From positions 45,674,668-45,738,667 of the forward strand of contig CP141145.1 of assembly GCA_035235625.1 (NCBI GenBank): 64,000 bases of DNA. Direction: 5' to 3'. The stretch comes from Saururus chinensis (Eukaryota; Streptophyta; Magnoliopsida; Piperales; Saururaceae). The notes beneath the pieces are model-generated. The model made no database searches. It saw only the letters and a list, made by a program, of their open reading frames with translations, and had not been told where the DNA came from. This document shows positions 34,501-47,534 of the stretch, piece after piece. Each line of letters starts with the position of its first letter. Position 1 is the stretch's first letter. A program made the position numbers and the translations under genes.

Positions 34501-35334
34501 CTCTTCTCCAGATTTGTGGCAGGTTCATGAGAGCCGTGGGGATTTGGGTCAAGCTGTTGTTAAGTAGTCTACTCCAAGGTTGGAGTACTTTATTTGGGAA
34601 TTTCTCGAGGGGTGAGTCATCTCTGAGTTACAGATTTGATAGTATTAATTATCAAACAAGGGATGTGAGATAATTAATAACATTGTTGATATTGCTTGTT
34701 AATTAGGCAAGTGGAACGGTTAAAGGACTTACTAAAATGTAGGTTGAAAATATCTAAGCATTGCATGTGTGATGCTATACTTCTTAGGATAGAGTAGTTT
34801 CTAGGTAGAACAACATTTGGATCCGATCTTGTTGGAAACATTGGAGATGTTGTCTAATGAGTACGTAGGCAACGACCATTGGGTGATGTTGGCCCGATCC
34901 AAAAACCATTAATAAAACCTTTTGTCCTTTGGAAGCTCTTCTCCTAAAGGTAGAGATACTTCATTGTGGTTGTGGTTGTTGTTTTGTTTGCTTTGTTGCA
35001 GATTCTCCAGGCAACGACAAGTGAGACCAAGGTAGGCGAGCACAAGAGGTTTCCGCGTTTCTGCAACTCCTGTATGTAAGTGTACCTTAAGCATGAGAGT
35101 CAACTTGTTATTTATTTTTGGATGGGTGACAGACTTGTACTTAGATGGATGAGCTAGTCTTTATGAAAGTTCAGATGTTAAATAATATCATATGATTTGA
35201 TATTCATATTTGTGAACCCCAGTTATCATGGCTTGGATATTTAATCGAAGGGTTTGTTTTGTATTTAAAAAAAAATTCTTGCTACTTACCATTCGTGTTA
35301 TTTAAAAATACTCTTAAAAATCTGGGTCGTGACA

Positions 35335-35620
35335 TGACCCAAACCCCCAGGGCTTTCAATAGCCTGCCACAAATTTAGAGAAATGGATCCCAACTGTGCT
35401 CATGGACATAAATTGGCGAGAAACACAAGCCTTCCATGATGCTCTTGTAGTTCCACTTTTCGTACACACTATATGGTTCTGGGAAGACTTGTAGGAGACT
35501 CGTAGTAAAGACCTTTATGATTAATACCCAAACTGTGGTAATGATGAAGAAAACATATCGCATTCCCCACCATTCCCCAACTCTGGGAAAAATAAGTCTT
35601 TGTAGACTTTCAGTTAAAAC
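35335..35620 (-). mobile_element. Right piece of the minus-strand family A LTR split by 28304-35334
   Basis: Matches the minus-strand copy at 43985-44240 (for example GGCTTTCAATAGCCTGCCAC and GTGCTCATGGACA). Sequence similarity fades by about 35620. Confidence 0.7.
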
Positions 35621-36329
35621 CCTAAGGAACCTAGGTCCCTATGACTTAAGGTTCTAATAGTCAAAGCACAGTCCATAATCATCTAATTAGGTCACACGTT
35701 CATTCCAAAGGAACGTATACATTCTCACACTCTCATTTTAACCCCAATTAACCCTTGAAGGTAAATTTAGTAAAAATTGCTATATAAATGTGGGTATAGT
35801 TAAACCGTCTAAACCCTTCACATCCCATAGAACGATCCTACCAAACTATATATATGTATATTTTTATTATATTTATTTACCATTTATTGTATTTATTTTT
35901 TTAGAAAAATGAAAGGGGAGGTAAATTAGACTTGAACCGACCCAATTCAATTGAATTGGGCCGGCTTAGGTGCGGGTCGACATGGACTGTTTCCTCACAG
36001 GGTCGTCTACCCTGTGAATCACCTTCCGTGCCTAGAATATGCAGAGGGAGTGAGAGATGTGCACCAGGAGAATTGCCGCTAGTGCGGCAGACTGGTCCTG
36101 TCGAGAATTTTTGCTATCCACCCCTCAGTCGTTCTGCAATTTTAAGGCCCCCCACACCTTCTGGGTCCAGATGGACTCAATAGTTTATCTCCTTATAGGA
36201 TTACCACTCTTCTCAACCCGGGGAGGAAAACCCATCCTCAAGGGACGAAAACCTTGTCCTTTCGGATGTAAAACTTCATCCTCTCGGACATAAAACTAAA
36301 TCAATTTAAGGCTCTGATAAATTAACTCG
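35621..36329. other. Intergenic, no gene seen
   Basis: AT-rich to 35920, then a short GC-richer part (35930-36290) with CAATTCAATTGAATTGGGCC and repeated phrases GGACGAAAACC, CGGATGTAAAAC and CGGACATAAAAC. Short frames here have no recognisable domain. Probably transposon debris. Confidence 0.4.
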
Positions 36330-38194
36330 GCAAGAAATTTTCACATAATTGCATCCAATCGACAAACATCGGCTAAACTCGGTAAAGTCTCATTCATAAA
36401 TCTATTTCATGGTACATGTAACATGGTACATACGTGAGCAATCTCTACATGAATTCTAATTCATGGAACGTGCTCCCATCAGCCCCACATGCATCATATT
36501 TAACCATGAATGCTAACAATTACCATGATTGCCCCTCATATGTGTGTATTCTAGATAGAAACATTCATCTCTAAGCATATGAACATGCATTATAGGTAAC
36601 CTATTTACATCCTACACACGTGCTCTTTAACATCTAATCATAGTTCCTAAACCCTAAGTACAACCTCATGCTAAACCTATGTAAGCATATTCACACCACA
36701 CTTGAATCTAGACGTGACATTGTCATTCACCCATAATTTAATCACATTATATAAAGAGAAACAAGTCCATTCTTATGCTACAATCTTGCTGGAATCATGC
36801 TTAAACATAAGGAATCATATAATCATAATTTCAAGATAAACAATCCTAATATGTTTAGCCAACAACATGTAATTTTACATAATACTTAAATATTCTTCAT
36901 AATTTCCAACAACAATAACATGCCCCTCCAGTAGCTCATTCTAGCATAAATTACTTAGCATGAACATAAGAAATAGCATTTAAGAGTAAAAACTCGAAAA
37001 TAGACAAAATAGCCGAATCAACAGTGTTGGCATTCGAACGCCCTGTAGGACCATTCGAATGCCTGGTCGTTCGGCCTGTCTGGCTCCCTAGCCATTCGAT
37101 CACCATAACGACAATCTCTGGTTAGTCTTCCCCACTTCGAAATCAAAACCGAAACTTCACATACACGTAATAAATCATCAAATCTCATCCCCAAACTTCC
37201 TAATAATCAAATCAATGCTTAGAGAACATCAAATCTAGCTATTACTAAACAAACATCCTAAGAAATCTCATAAAAAATTAAACATTTCTCAAATCGTCAT
37301 TAAAGCTCACAACCATGGAACATACTTCAAACTCTATCAAAACTCAAATCCAAAATAACAGTCACATTTAGGATGAAAACACTTGCCTTCAACAAGCTTC
37401 CTCACTTGAAATAGCTCATCTAACACCTTCGAAACCTACCCAATATATGATTTTTATTAATACATTCATAAATTCGATTTAAAACACCTAAATCTTTCAA
37501 AAACTAGTAGATCTAGGGTTCAAGAAGCTAAAAAACTAAATTCTTATCATTAGGGTTTGAAATAGGAGTTCAAATCAATAGATGTTGGGTCAAAATTGAG
37601 ATTAAACCATAAAAAAAAAGATTTGGAAGATTTAAGAAAAACCCTAAGAGATTAGTAAAAAGTTAAGCACATTCATACCTTAATCTCTTTTCCCTTATTG
37701 GAAAATGGGGATTAGGCTCCTAAGCTCTTGGTCTCAGCCCTTTCCCAATTGGGAAAGTGGCTGGGCTATTCCTTTTATAGTAAATATTGGGGTAAACCTA
37801 ATGAATTTGTGGGGTACAAATGGGATTTACTACCAAAAATGGAAAAGCTTGTTTATTTTAACCCAAATTAATGTTTAATTTTTTTGAAATAATTACTTTC
37901 TATCTTAGGATGTTGTTAGGGTCATTGAGGACTAATAATCCCAATTTCACACATGGGGCCCACGGTGGATCCCTTAACTTTTCGAGAAAAATAGTAAAAA
38001 TTCTAAAAATTCCAAAAAAATCCCAAATGACTTATATTAACATAAAAACCATTTATGTAAAGAAAATTTTGGTTAAAAACTTTGGTAACTACTTTAATTT
38101 TAAAATTAGTCAAAATCGATCAGAATTAATATTAAACCACACAATAGCAATCAAATAGAATAAAATAAATCAGTTTAATTTTAGGGATCTTACA
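36330..38194 (-). mobile_element. Family B LTR, 5' half, minus strand
   Basis: The minus-strand start TGTAAGATCCCTAAAATTAA lies at 38194 and the sequence runs leftward parallel to 28802-30830 of the plus copy, including the TTCGAA motif cluster (37030-37100) and GTGGGGCCC-like GGGGCCCACGGTGG. The 3' half is missing. Confidence 0.75.
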
Positions 38195-38239
38195 TAGATT
38201 CTGCCTAGTGTCTTAATATGTTAAATCGATATTGCTCCA

Positions 38240-40041
38240 TTACATATTAATATCAATTAGTCCCCTCATGCATCATACTCAAGGCATAATTAACTACAAT
38301 TTCATGGTAGATTCCCCATACGTGTCTGTATTCATGCATATCTAAGCACATACCTAATGCTTGACATAAACTCATAAGATAATTTACACATGCTTGAACA
38401 CATTCAAAACAATGATTCCTAACTGAAATCAAAACAAAATCCACCATAAAGCTTAAATCCATTCATGTGAAATCAAACATTCACTTCCACAAACATCATT
38501 CTTCTATTCATTAAGCCACAACATGATCACATCAATTACCCATAAACCATCATCATTATAAGAGAAACACATCTCACCATTTTTTTACATAATATCCCTG
38601 TTGGAAATATATCCTAATCATAAGAATTTCAACATTCAAAAATTTAAGGTACTTTAATATCAACTTGCATAATTATCAACATAATATAATGCCACATAAC
38701 CACACTTAAACACATTCCATACACTTCCATCGTCAATTCTACACCTCCAGTAGCCTAATTTCATCATAATACACCTCCCATAACTATTAGAATCATTAAA
38801 TAGAGTAAAACATTGAAATAATCATAAGTTTCAAAAATAGCAAAAACTGCCGTGTAGCCGTTCGATTGCCCTGCAAGGCCGTTTGATCGGCTATACTGGA
38901 AATTTGCCAAAACTGTAGTGTTACCAATCGATCACCCTAGTAGGCCGTTCAATCGCCAACACAGCAGTTTTCACCTCCATTTTGAAAATCAAAACCAAAA
39001 CACCTTCAAATCTTCATCCATGGTACCAAACATTATCGAAACCTCATCAAACCTTCCAGAATACTAATCTAATCCATTCTAAAATAAAACCCTAAGAAAT
39101 CGAAATGAAAGATTAGCATTTACTAAACCCACCATTAGAGCCTAAATCAAGTAAAACCCATTTCGAATAACATCATAAAAATTGAGATTTTTGCTGCCCA
39201 AAGTTGAGATTAAAGAACCCATTACCTTTCCTTGTTGATTTGGGTTGGAATGAACCTTCAATCTTATCCAACACCATCTAAAAACTCGATTTTAAGTTAA
39301 CATACTACTAATCTCGATTTAGCATTAAAAAACCAAAAGTAAACATTAGATCTAGGGCTTTTGAAGCTTAAAAATGAGATTTTGAAGATTCAGGCTTGGA
39401 GAAGAGAGGTAAAATAGTAGTTTTATGTTTTCAAAACGGATTGAAATGATGGGGGAAAGCAAGATTAAGAAGAGTTTAAGGAAAAACCTAGAGATTATGC
39501 CAAAATTAAGCTAAACTCACCTCTAATTGTTTCCTTTTCGGGCCTAATCGAGGATTAGACTCCAAATCTCTTAGCTAAGCCTATTCCCAAATGGGAAATG
39601 ACAACCCTTTCTTTTTATAAGAAGGGTTGGGCTATACCTAATAGGAATGTGGGGTAGAAATAGAGTTTTTAACTAAAATTAGGAAATTTAGCAATTTAAC
39701 CAAAAATTAGGTCTAGAAAAATTCTAAAAATTTTTATAGTATTTTCTGTTGATGTATGGGGCATTTTGGTCCAAAAACCCTAATTTCATTGGTGGGGCCC
39801 ACAAGGGGGTCCCGCCAAACCTTAATTTTTGAAAAAATTAGTGAAAATCAGAAAAATCCCAAAAATTTAGAATTAACTAAAAACTACTTAAAACTCATAA
39901 ATGTAGATTTAATTTTGTTTAAAACCTTTAGAAACCCTATTTACTTTTGAAAACTACCAAATTTGATCAGAAAATGCTTAAACCACATAATAACAAATAA
40001 ATAACATTAAAATAAACCGTTTCAAAATGAGAGTCCTTACA
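38240..40041 (-). mobile_element. Second family B LTR, 5' half, minus strand
   Basis: Minus-strand start TGTAAGGACTCTCATTTTGA at 40041. It follows the same course as the previous copy (motif cluster 38860-38955, GGTGGGGCCCACAAGGGGG at 39795) and stops at nearly the same internal point, near 38240. Confidence 0.75.
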
Positions 40042-40720
40042 CCTAATCCCCATTTTTCTAAAAGAGAAAGGAGATTAAGATATTTTTTTTCTTAATATTC
40101 TATTAATCCATTATGGTTTTGCTTAAATATTTCAAATCTCTTCCTTTGCTTTGGATTAATCTCGGTTTTTACTCAAAAACTAATTATTTGGGTTTCTATT
40201 TCAAAACTTAATGTTTGGAATTTTGTTTTTGGGTCTCTTGAACCCTATATCTACTTGTTCTTGAAAGTTTTAGGTGTTGTAAAATCGGATTTGAGAAGTA
40301 TTAATAAAAATTATATTTTGGGGTAAGTTTTGAAGGAGCCATTTTGAATCAAGAACTTGCTGAAAGGTAAGGGTTTTAGTCTCAAATATTAATGTGATTT
40401 AGACTTATGTTTTGATAGGGTTTTGAAATAGATTCCATGCTTGTGAGCTTTAATGATGATTTGTGAAAGGTGTAATCTTTGATGCGATTTCTTGGGGTTT
40501 ATGTTTAATAATGGCTAGATTTGATGTTTTAAAAGCATGGATTTGAATATAGTGAGTTTGGGAGTGAGAATGATGTGTGTGAAGTTTCTATTTTGAATTC
40601 GAAGTAGGGAAGACGAACCAAAACAGCCGTTATGGCATTCGAACAGCCCTGCAAGCCAATCGAATGGTTGTACTGTAGTTTTGAATAGCCCTGCAGCCCT
40701 AAACCCTAAATCCTGGAATG
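40042..40720 (+). mobile_element. Family B LTR fragment, plus strand
   Basis: Begins CCTAATCCCCATTTTTCT, which corresponds to an internal point of the family (reverse of ~37716). It runs forward through the TTCGAA cluster (40635-40670). It forms a long inverted repeat with 36980-37716. The minus copy at 38240-40041 may have inserted into it, but the other junction is lost. Confidence 0.65.
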
Positions 40721-41290
40721 TGTGATGTGAATCCAAGCCACGTGGTGCAAGGCATGCAGCACAGCAGCACTACGCATCACGTGCTCCATGCGTGAAGCAT
40801 GCAAGCCCCAACCTGCACATGCCTAGCACAGCGCACATTATGCTCTCGTCACACATTGCACTGACGCATTGCAGTGACATTTCAGATGGCATCAGTGTGC
40901 TGACTCCAGTTAATGCAATAAATAATATTTTAATTATTTATTTTTTAAAATATTTTAAATTCTTTAAATACACGTAATTTTCTCTCCCAAACTCCGATTC
41001 ACTCATTCTTGGTACCATTGGCCTCGTATTGATGCGCCCTACAAAAATTGATCCCACATGGTAGGTTATCCTACACTTAAGTGGGTCCCACTAATGTGAC
41101 ACACTTCTCAAGGTCGTAACTTTCAAACTCGGTGTCAAAATTTAGGCATTCTTTCTCCGAGCTTTAACACACCCATAAGAAAACCCACCAAATATTTACC
41201 TCTAAATAATTTAAATTATTGAAAGCTCATAAAATAGCTTTATTAGAGGCATATACTTGTACCAAAAATTCACGGTCATTATGCCTTTAC
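40721..41290 (+). mobile_element. Fragment related to the family D LTR (61329-63281)
   Basis: Shares with ~62940-63200 the run CTCCCAAACTCCGATTC, ATTCTTGGTACCATTG, AAGTGGGTCCC and CAAGGTCGTAACTTTC, in the same order and spacing. The ends are not defined. Confidence 0.55.
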
Positions 41291-42758
41291 ATATATTTTT
41301 CTTGCATCACCATAGTTTTAAGAGAAAATCTTATGGGTGAGAGATATTGAACAAAGTATTTACACAATCATTTTTCCACGCACACAAGAGAGCTGGGAGT
41401 TTAATGTCCATCTAGATGAGAATAGCAGTCCAATTATCTAACAAAAATAAAGACTACGAATTCTAGCCTTAATGCTCAAAATTTTGTTTGAATGAGCAAT
41501 AAACAAACTAAATTATTATGCATCATTCATGATCAATATATCCATCAAATCAACCATACACACTACACAATCACATAAGGATTTTTACGTGGAAAATACA
41601 AACTAGGGCAAAAAACCACAATAGCCTCAATCAAGTCTAAATCAATGCACTAGAACAATATAAAACTTGCAAGACACAAAACAACCAACTAACATCTAAA
41701 CTTGACACAAACTCCTTTGTTCAATCTTCTCTTATTGTCGACCTTCAATTTTTCCTCCTTGAATCCTTGAATTTTTCCCTCTTTGTGCTTTGTTCTTTGT
41801 ATTCTTCTTCTAGCAACTTAAGCAAAGACTCTTTGTTTGTTGATTCTCCTTTGAGATTCTTTAATCACAATTTGATGAAAAACTTTGTTGCAACTCCTCA
41901 AGCTCTTGTGTGTCATGTTATGAATTTCTGTTCACTTTTAGCTAATTAAATTAATCTTCAAAGCATATAGCTAAAGGAAAGCTCTGTAATCTCAAAACCA
42001 AATAGAGTAGACTCACCAATCTCTCTCAATACTAACAAAGGTTCCCTCTTCATTTCCCACATCCAAAGCACCCCTTATATAGATAGCTAAGTTTGTTTAT
42101 GTGTTAAACCTTGAATAGGAATCAAATTCAACTTGAAAAAAGCTTATTTTGGGAAACTACATGCTCTAGCGAATGATCGGTATAGTAATCAATCGATTGT
42201 TAAACTTTTAGCTTCTTTTTACAAAGAACAACTACAGTAGCTGATCAATCGCTACAGTAATCAATTGATCGATGATTAGTAACTACTGTAGTACTAATCG
42301 TTTGTTTCAGTCCCAAAAATCAAAATTATTCTCGATTAATCCCTTTTTAATCCCGATTAATCATAGATAAAAAATTTTATGTACTTATGCAATTTTTCAC
42401 TCACTACTCATTCTTTTTTCTCAAACTTTAATATGATAAACCCTTTATCCTATGCATGTGAAGTGATGTACGTACGTATTTTTACCTACAAAAATACTTC
42501 TAAGTCTTCTGATTTGCTTCATCTTTACCATGTGAACTTAAACAATAAGTATTTTATTCTATAATTCAAATTACACATCAATTTAACATTATTTTGTTCA
42601 ACAAAATTATCCAATATAATACATATGGCCACATATATTCTTTCAATCTCTCTATCTAGTTATTTTGTAATAAACATTATAACTCTTCATTTGAAAAAGA
42701 AAATATAACTAATAGTCCATCGATCAAACTCTGAAAGTTGTTTAACATTTGATAATGA
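41291..42758 (-). mobile_element. Probable Copia (SIRE/Maximus-type) LTR, minus strand, decayed
   Basis: Lies directly beyond a polypurine tract read on the minus strand and contains no coding. It includes a cluster of ATCAATCGATTG and CTACAGTA motifs at 42170-42305. The outer end was not located. Confidence 0.35.
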
Positions 42759-42990
42759 CTCTCCCCCTCAACCTATGACACTCATATACAATTTAGTGTA
42801 TTGATCTTCAACCTATAATCATCATACACATTACAAACAAGAACATACCCACATAATATTTTTTCAAAAATTAAGTAATTATATAATTTAAATGTTCTAA
42901 GTACTTGTGACATATGACATTCAAGTTCCATTAAATTTTCTCTACACATAATAAATCAATTACATACTCTCCCCATTTTTGTCAGAAATA
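42759..42990 (-). other. Two polypurine-tract-like sites of a SIRE-type Copia 3' region
   Basis: On the minus strand, TTGTCTATTTCTGACAAAAA followed by TGGGGAGAG (42967-42990) and GGTTGAGGGGGAGAGTC (42757-42773). Dual purine tracts, the first after a TGACAAAAA motif, are typical of the 3' non-coding region of SIRE/Maximus Copia elements. No coding upstream was recognised. Confidence 0.45.
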
Positions 42991-43200
42991 GACAATGGTA
43001 AGTACAAAAATATGTTGGGAAAATAAAAGTTAAGCAATTACATCAAAAATTTAGATTAAGAAAAAATATGTCAATATGATTTTTTAGAGAAATAATATAA
43101 GCAAACAAGTTTATGTCTAATTAGAATCATCGACTTGAAGATATATCAAAATAAACATACAACATTCACATATCAAACTGAATTAAAACTAGAGACTACT
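42991..43200. other. AT-rich spacer before family A LTR
   Basis: No gene or repeat that I can name. It ends in CTACT, the left target duplication of the following LTR. Confidence 0.5.
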
Positions 43201-46200
43201 TGTCACGACCTGGATTTTTAAAAGTATTTTTAAATAGCACGAACGGTAAGTAGCGAGAATTTTTTTTCTTTCTTAAATACAAAACAAACCCTTCGATTAA
43301 ATATCCAGGTCATGATAACTGGGGTTCACAAATACAAATATCAAATCATATGATATTATTTAACGTCTGAAAATTCATAAAGACCAGCTCATCCATCTAA
43401 GTACAAGTCCATCGTTTGTCTGAAAATAAATAATAAGTTGACTCTCACACTTAAGGTACACTTACGTACCGGAGTTACAGAAATGCGGAAACCTCTTGTG
43501 CACGCCTGCATTGGTCTCACTTGTCGTCGCCTAGAGGATCTGCAACAAACCACAACCACAATGGAGCATCTCCACCTATAGGAGAAGACCTTCCAAAGGA
43601 CAAAAGGTTTTATTAATATTTTTTGGATCGGGCCAACATCACCCGATGTTAGTTGCCTACGTACTCATCAGACAACATATCTAATGTTTCCAACAAGATC
43701 GGATCCAGACATAGTTCTGCCTAGAAACTACTCTATCCTAAGAAGCATAGCATCACACATGCAATACTTAGATATTTTCAACCTACATTTTAGTAAGTCC
43801 TTTAACCGTTCTACTTGTCTAATTAACAAGCAATATCAAATAATGTTATTAATTATCTCACATCCCTTGTTCGATAATTAATAATATCAAATCTATAACT
43901 CAGAGATGACTCGCCCCTCGAAAAATCCCTAAATAAAGTACTCCAACCTCGGAGTAGACTGCTTAACAGTAGCTTAACTCAAATCCCCAGGGCTCTCAAT
44001 AGCCTGCCACGAATCTGGAGAAGAGGATCCCAATTGTGCTCATGGACACAGATTGGCGAGAAGCACAAGCCTTCCATGATGCTCATACAACTCCTCTTTT
44101 TGTACATACTAAATAGTCCTAGGAAGACTTGCGGGAGACCTGCGGTAAAGACCCTCTGGTCAATACCCAAACCGTCGTGGCGATGAAGAAGCATATCCCA
44201 ATCTCCAGCATCCCAACTCTGGGAGAAAATGTCTCATAAGACATTACTAATATATCCATAGAAGCCTAAGGTCCTTATGACCCATTGACTCCTCCAAACA
44301 TCTGAAACTTAAACTAGATTATTTTCATCCAGTCAAGTAACCACTCAACCATGTGGGTCCTCTTCACCTTGTGAATCGGCCCACAAAATAGTTCATCCAC
44401 TGAGCTATGACTCAAAGAACATCCCAAAATTACCCTCAGTTCATTAATCACGGTAAGATTCTAAGTCAGGGCCCCGTTCACTCCATGAACTAGTCCCAAC
44501 CCTAAAGAGGGTATTTTAGTCATTATCTTGATTAAATGTTCTCCCTCCAAACCAACAGCAACCCATGTCTCTTGATTAATCTTGATTAATCTTAAGTTAC
44601 TGATATGAATCAACGCATCAATATCAAAAACATGCATCATCATAAATAACATGCAATCATACAAATATATAAATAATAAACGGAGGCCCATTGCATTCAT
44701 TTGTAGGGCTAGGGCTCAGAGAATTCAAGCCCAATAGTCTACACAACTCTAGCGCATCCTGTGAGTTACACATATGACACTCTAGTCGATCAATGCACTC
44801 AGTTGTAGACATGTGTAATCCGTTGTCCTAAACCTGAGAATTAGGATTCTACCCCTTATTTCCCCATGACACTGTGACCCAACAAGGTCTTCGTATCACT
44901 TACTGGTCATGCTCATTCCTATTGAAGTCATTTATAGGGTACCCTAACTCTTGATTCACTAGGTCATCCGTTTCGACAGAACAGAATATATTGCCCCTAA
45001 GGGCGTTAGGGTAATTTTACCACCTAAGGTATGATATCGTCCCTTGGGTCATTCTAGACATTTTACTTCCCCTCTATTGATTTAAGTCATTGACCTCTCA
45101 CAAGGCTCCACTCTCAGACCGACTTACGCTCCCATTCACACGAATGTGGACGGGTCCACTCAAAGGGGTATTTCTATCATTTGGTTTAAGGCCTAAATGA
45201 CATCCAATGGGTCCAAAATTAGGCTCAAGGGTACTACTTGACTTCATGGACCCTGGGTAATTTTCTTGGTGTGCGATGGGATCGTGAACCCCTTGAACCG
45301 ACCTAGGTTGACTTAACGGTTTACGATTAAACCTAGGGACAAAATAATCAATTACCCCCTCACTGGGATTTTTCCTCACAAAATGATTTGGTATATAATT
45401 AGGTTACCCATTAAACTCTCACTGAAAATTTTCCCAATTTTCAGATCCACTTATAGGCCCCTAAACCGGAGCCTTGAACTCGGGTAAGTTAATATTATAT
45501 GATAATTAACTAACAAGGGTAAAAAGGTCATTTTATAGTCCCTGAGATTTTTCACGAGCTGAAACTCGGTCAGAATAATCCCACACCTCGCCAAGTCCAA
45601 TAGTAATTTTCTAGGGTTTATTTGACACAATTAACCCCTTGAGCCAAACCCGGTTCAAGGAATGTATATTGTTCTTTTTTTTTTTAAACTCGGGCCGAAC
45701 GGGTTGGTTCACCCCGTCTGGCCCGGCTCGAAACAGAGCCCGACGACCTGCTGAATCGTCTTCCTCACAGCCGGCCAGAGGCCGACTGGCCTCCGCCGGT
45801 GCCGCCCCAGGCTGCCGCTCTATGGCGAGGTCTAGGCGGAAATGAATTGCTGCTAGGCAGCGACTCCAACCAGGCCAGCCCCTCCGCTGTCCAGTGGCCG
45901 GCTGACACAAAAAGGGGTCTTTCTTCTTCTTTTTTTAAAACGCACTGCTTGCCGCAGCGGCTGGTCGCCCCGGCTGGGCAACGTCCAGAAACTGACCGGA
46001 TCGCTGAGATCCGGCGATTCCGTAGGCCCAGGCTCGTTGCCCGTCCCCTGCCGAGAGCCGGAGTCCCCTTTTCTTTTCTTTTTAAAAAACAACTATAACG
46101 ACCTGACGACAGCCGATCTGCAGCTGCCAGGCCGCTGGATTTAAGGCTTCCGCTGCCAGGGACAGGGCCGGTAAGCCCCTCCTGGGTCCAGCCACCAGCT

Positions 46201-46853
46201 GTCGGCTGATGGTTGGCCGGTGACTGGCTAGCAGTCAAAAAATAAGCATAGTACAATCAAAGTGAACACTGATTGCAGAAATCACTATTCACATCGTCTA
46301 CAAAACAGTTTATATTTTAATAATAAAATATTTCTAATCTCGATTCAAAATCCTACCTTGAATGCTGAGTTGTTGTCTATCCACCATCGTCAAAGCTTCG
46401 CCGGAGTCTCGCCGGAAAATTCTTTCCTCTCCTTTCCCGTCCAAAAACTCCCCCAAAAACCCCCCCTCAAAAAGCCCTAATTAATTCTTTTTATAGGCAT
46501 GGGATTAGGACTCCTAATCCCATAAGAAATTAGGCCCCAAAAACCCAATTTCGGAACAGTAAATAATCGGGCCTACAAAACAACTTAAATGTCCCAGTTG
46601 CACATTTAAATCGGGCAAATGGGCCCTATACAACATGTTTAACTTTGAACAGTCATATCTCCCTCATCCAAACTCCGATTCGCGTGTTCTTTATGGCGTT
46701 TCGAAGATCTTTCTATCTACTTTCTATCCATATAAATTTCAGCCACCATTTCCAACTGATGATCATGTTATTCTCACGGGAAGATCAAGGAGTCCTACAC
46801 CCTAATTTCTATGTAGTCGCCTTCGGGAATTTAGAAAATTCCCGAATGTTACA
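43201..46853 (-). mobile_element. Family A solo LTR, minus strand, 3653 bp, TSD CTACT
   Basis: The plus strand begins TGTCACGACC and ends CGAATGTTACA, the reverse of the family A ends. CTACT lies on both sides (43196-43200 and 46854-46858). It is complete, lacks coding, and is the cleanest family A copy in the window. A GC-rich block at ~45700-46240 includes frames on both strands that are not credible genes. Confidence 0.92.
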
Positions 46854-46858
46854 CTACT

Positions 46859-47534
46859 TAAATAAACTCGTCCTATACAATTGTCTCTATCTCATTTATT
46901 AAAGACATTGTAAGATCAATTAGCAATCTAGAAACATATACAAATATATATAAACATCCTAAAATTTGCTAATCAATTTTATTAACCCAAAAATTGTGAA
47001 ATCAACAAACTGTGATTGGATAAAAACACACTTAGAGTTGTCTTAAATATTTAAATATTTTTAAAATCAAATTTAAAAAAACATTCTAATAATTAATCAA
47101 AATTTTCATCAACTTTCAAAATTCTTTTCATTAAGTTCCAAATTAAATCAAAACTTCTAAATGTATAGACCTCAAACTTTACCATATGGCAATACAAATT
47201 TAGGCACATCTAACAACGTAAGTTAAATATCAAGAAAGAAAACAACCTATAGATTGAAATTCAATGACTTAATAAAATTAAAAATATGTGGAACTCTTTT
47301 GTCAAATTTCATTCATTCAACCCTTAATCTAAGTGTATCTACATATTATGGTTAATTATAACTTGCTTTAGATTAGTTTGCTCCATTGCTTTATAATTTT
47401 TAATCTTTATTTCTTCTTTTTTAATATTTTAATCTTTTATTAAATTTTGAGAAAATTATTTAAATAATATTAAAAAATATTTACTAAAAGCACGCATTTT
47501 GGGAAATATTTTTGAAAATAGTGTTGCTTTGGAA
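46859..47534. other. AT-rich intergenic, no gene seen
   Basis: Uniformly AT-rich, with no open frame, RNA gene or transposon end that I can support. Confidence 0.5.

Larger units (their letters stand above)
28304..35334 (+). mobile_element. Family A solo LTR, plus strand, TSD TGACC, carrying a nested family B LTR
   Basis: Starts TGTAATGTCC and ends GGGTCGTGACA. TGACC is present on both sides (28299-28303 and 35335-35339). Removing the nested element and its duplicated target leaves 3616 bases, the same size as the copy at 43201-46853. It sits in a minus-strand family A fragment. There is no coding capacity for retrotransposon proteins, so it is a solo LTR. A GC-rich block lies at ~32340-32810. 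Confidence 0.9.

Noticed and set aside
42170-42305. Repeated ATCAATCGATTG and CTACAGTA phrases as a possible regulatory array
   Set aside because: Not listed as a separate element because it lies in a probable decayed Copia LTR with undefined ends; mentioned only beside the family B motif.
45611-46256. Several 80-160-codon frames on both strands
   Set aside because: They overlap on opposite strands in the GC-rich block of the LTR at 43201-46853. High GC lowers stop frequency, and no domain was seen.
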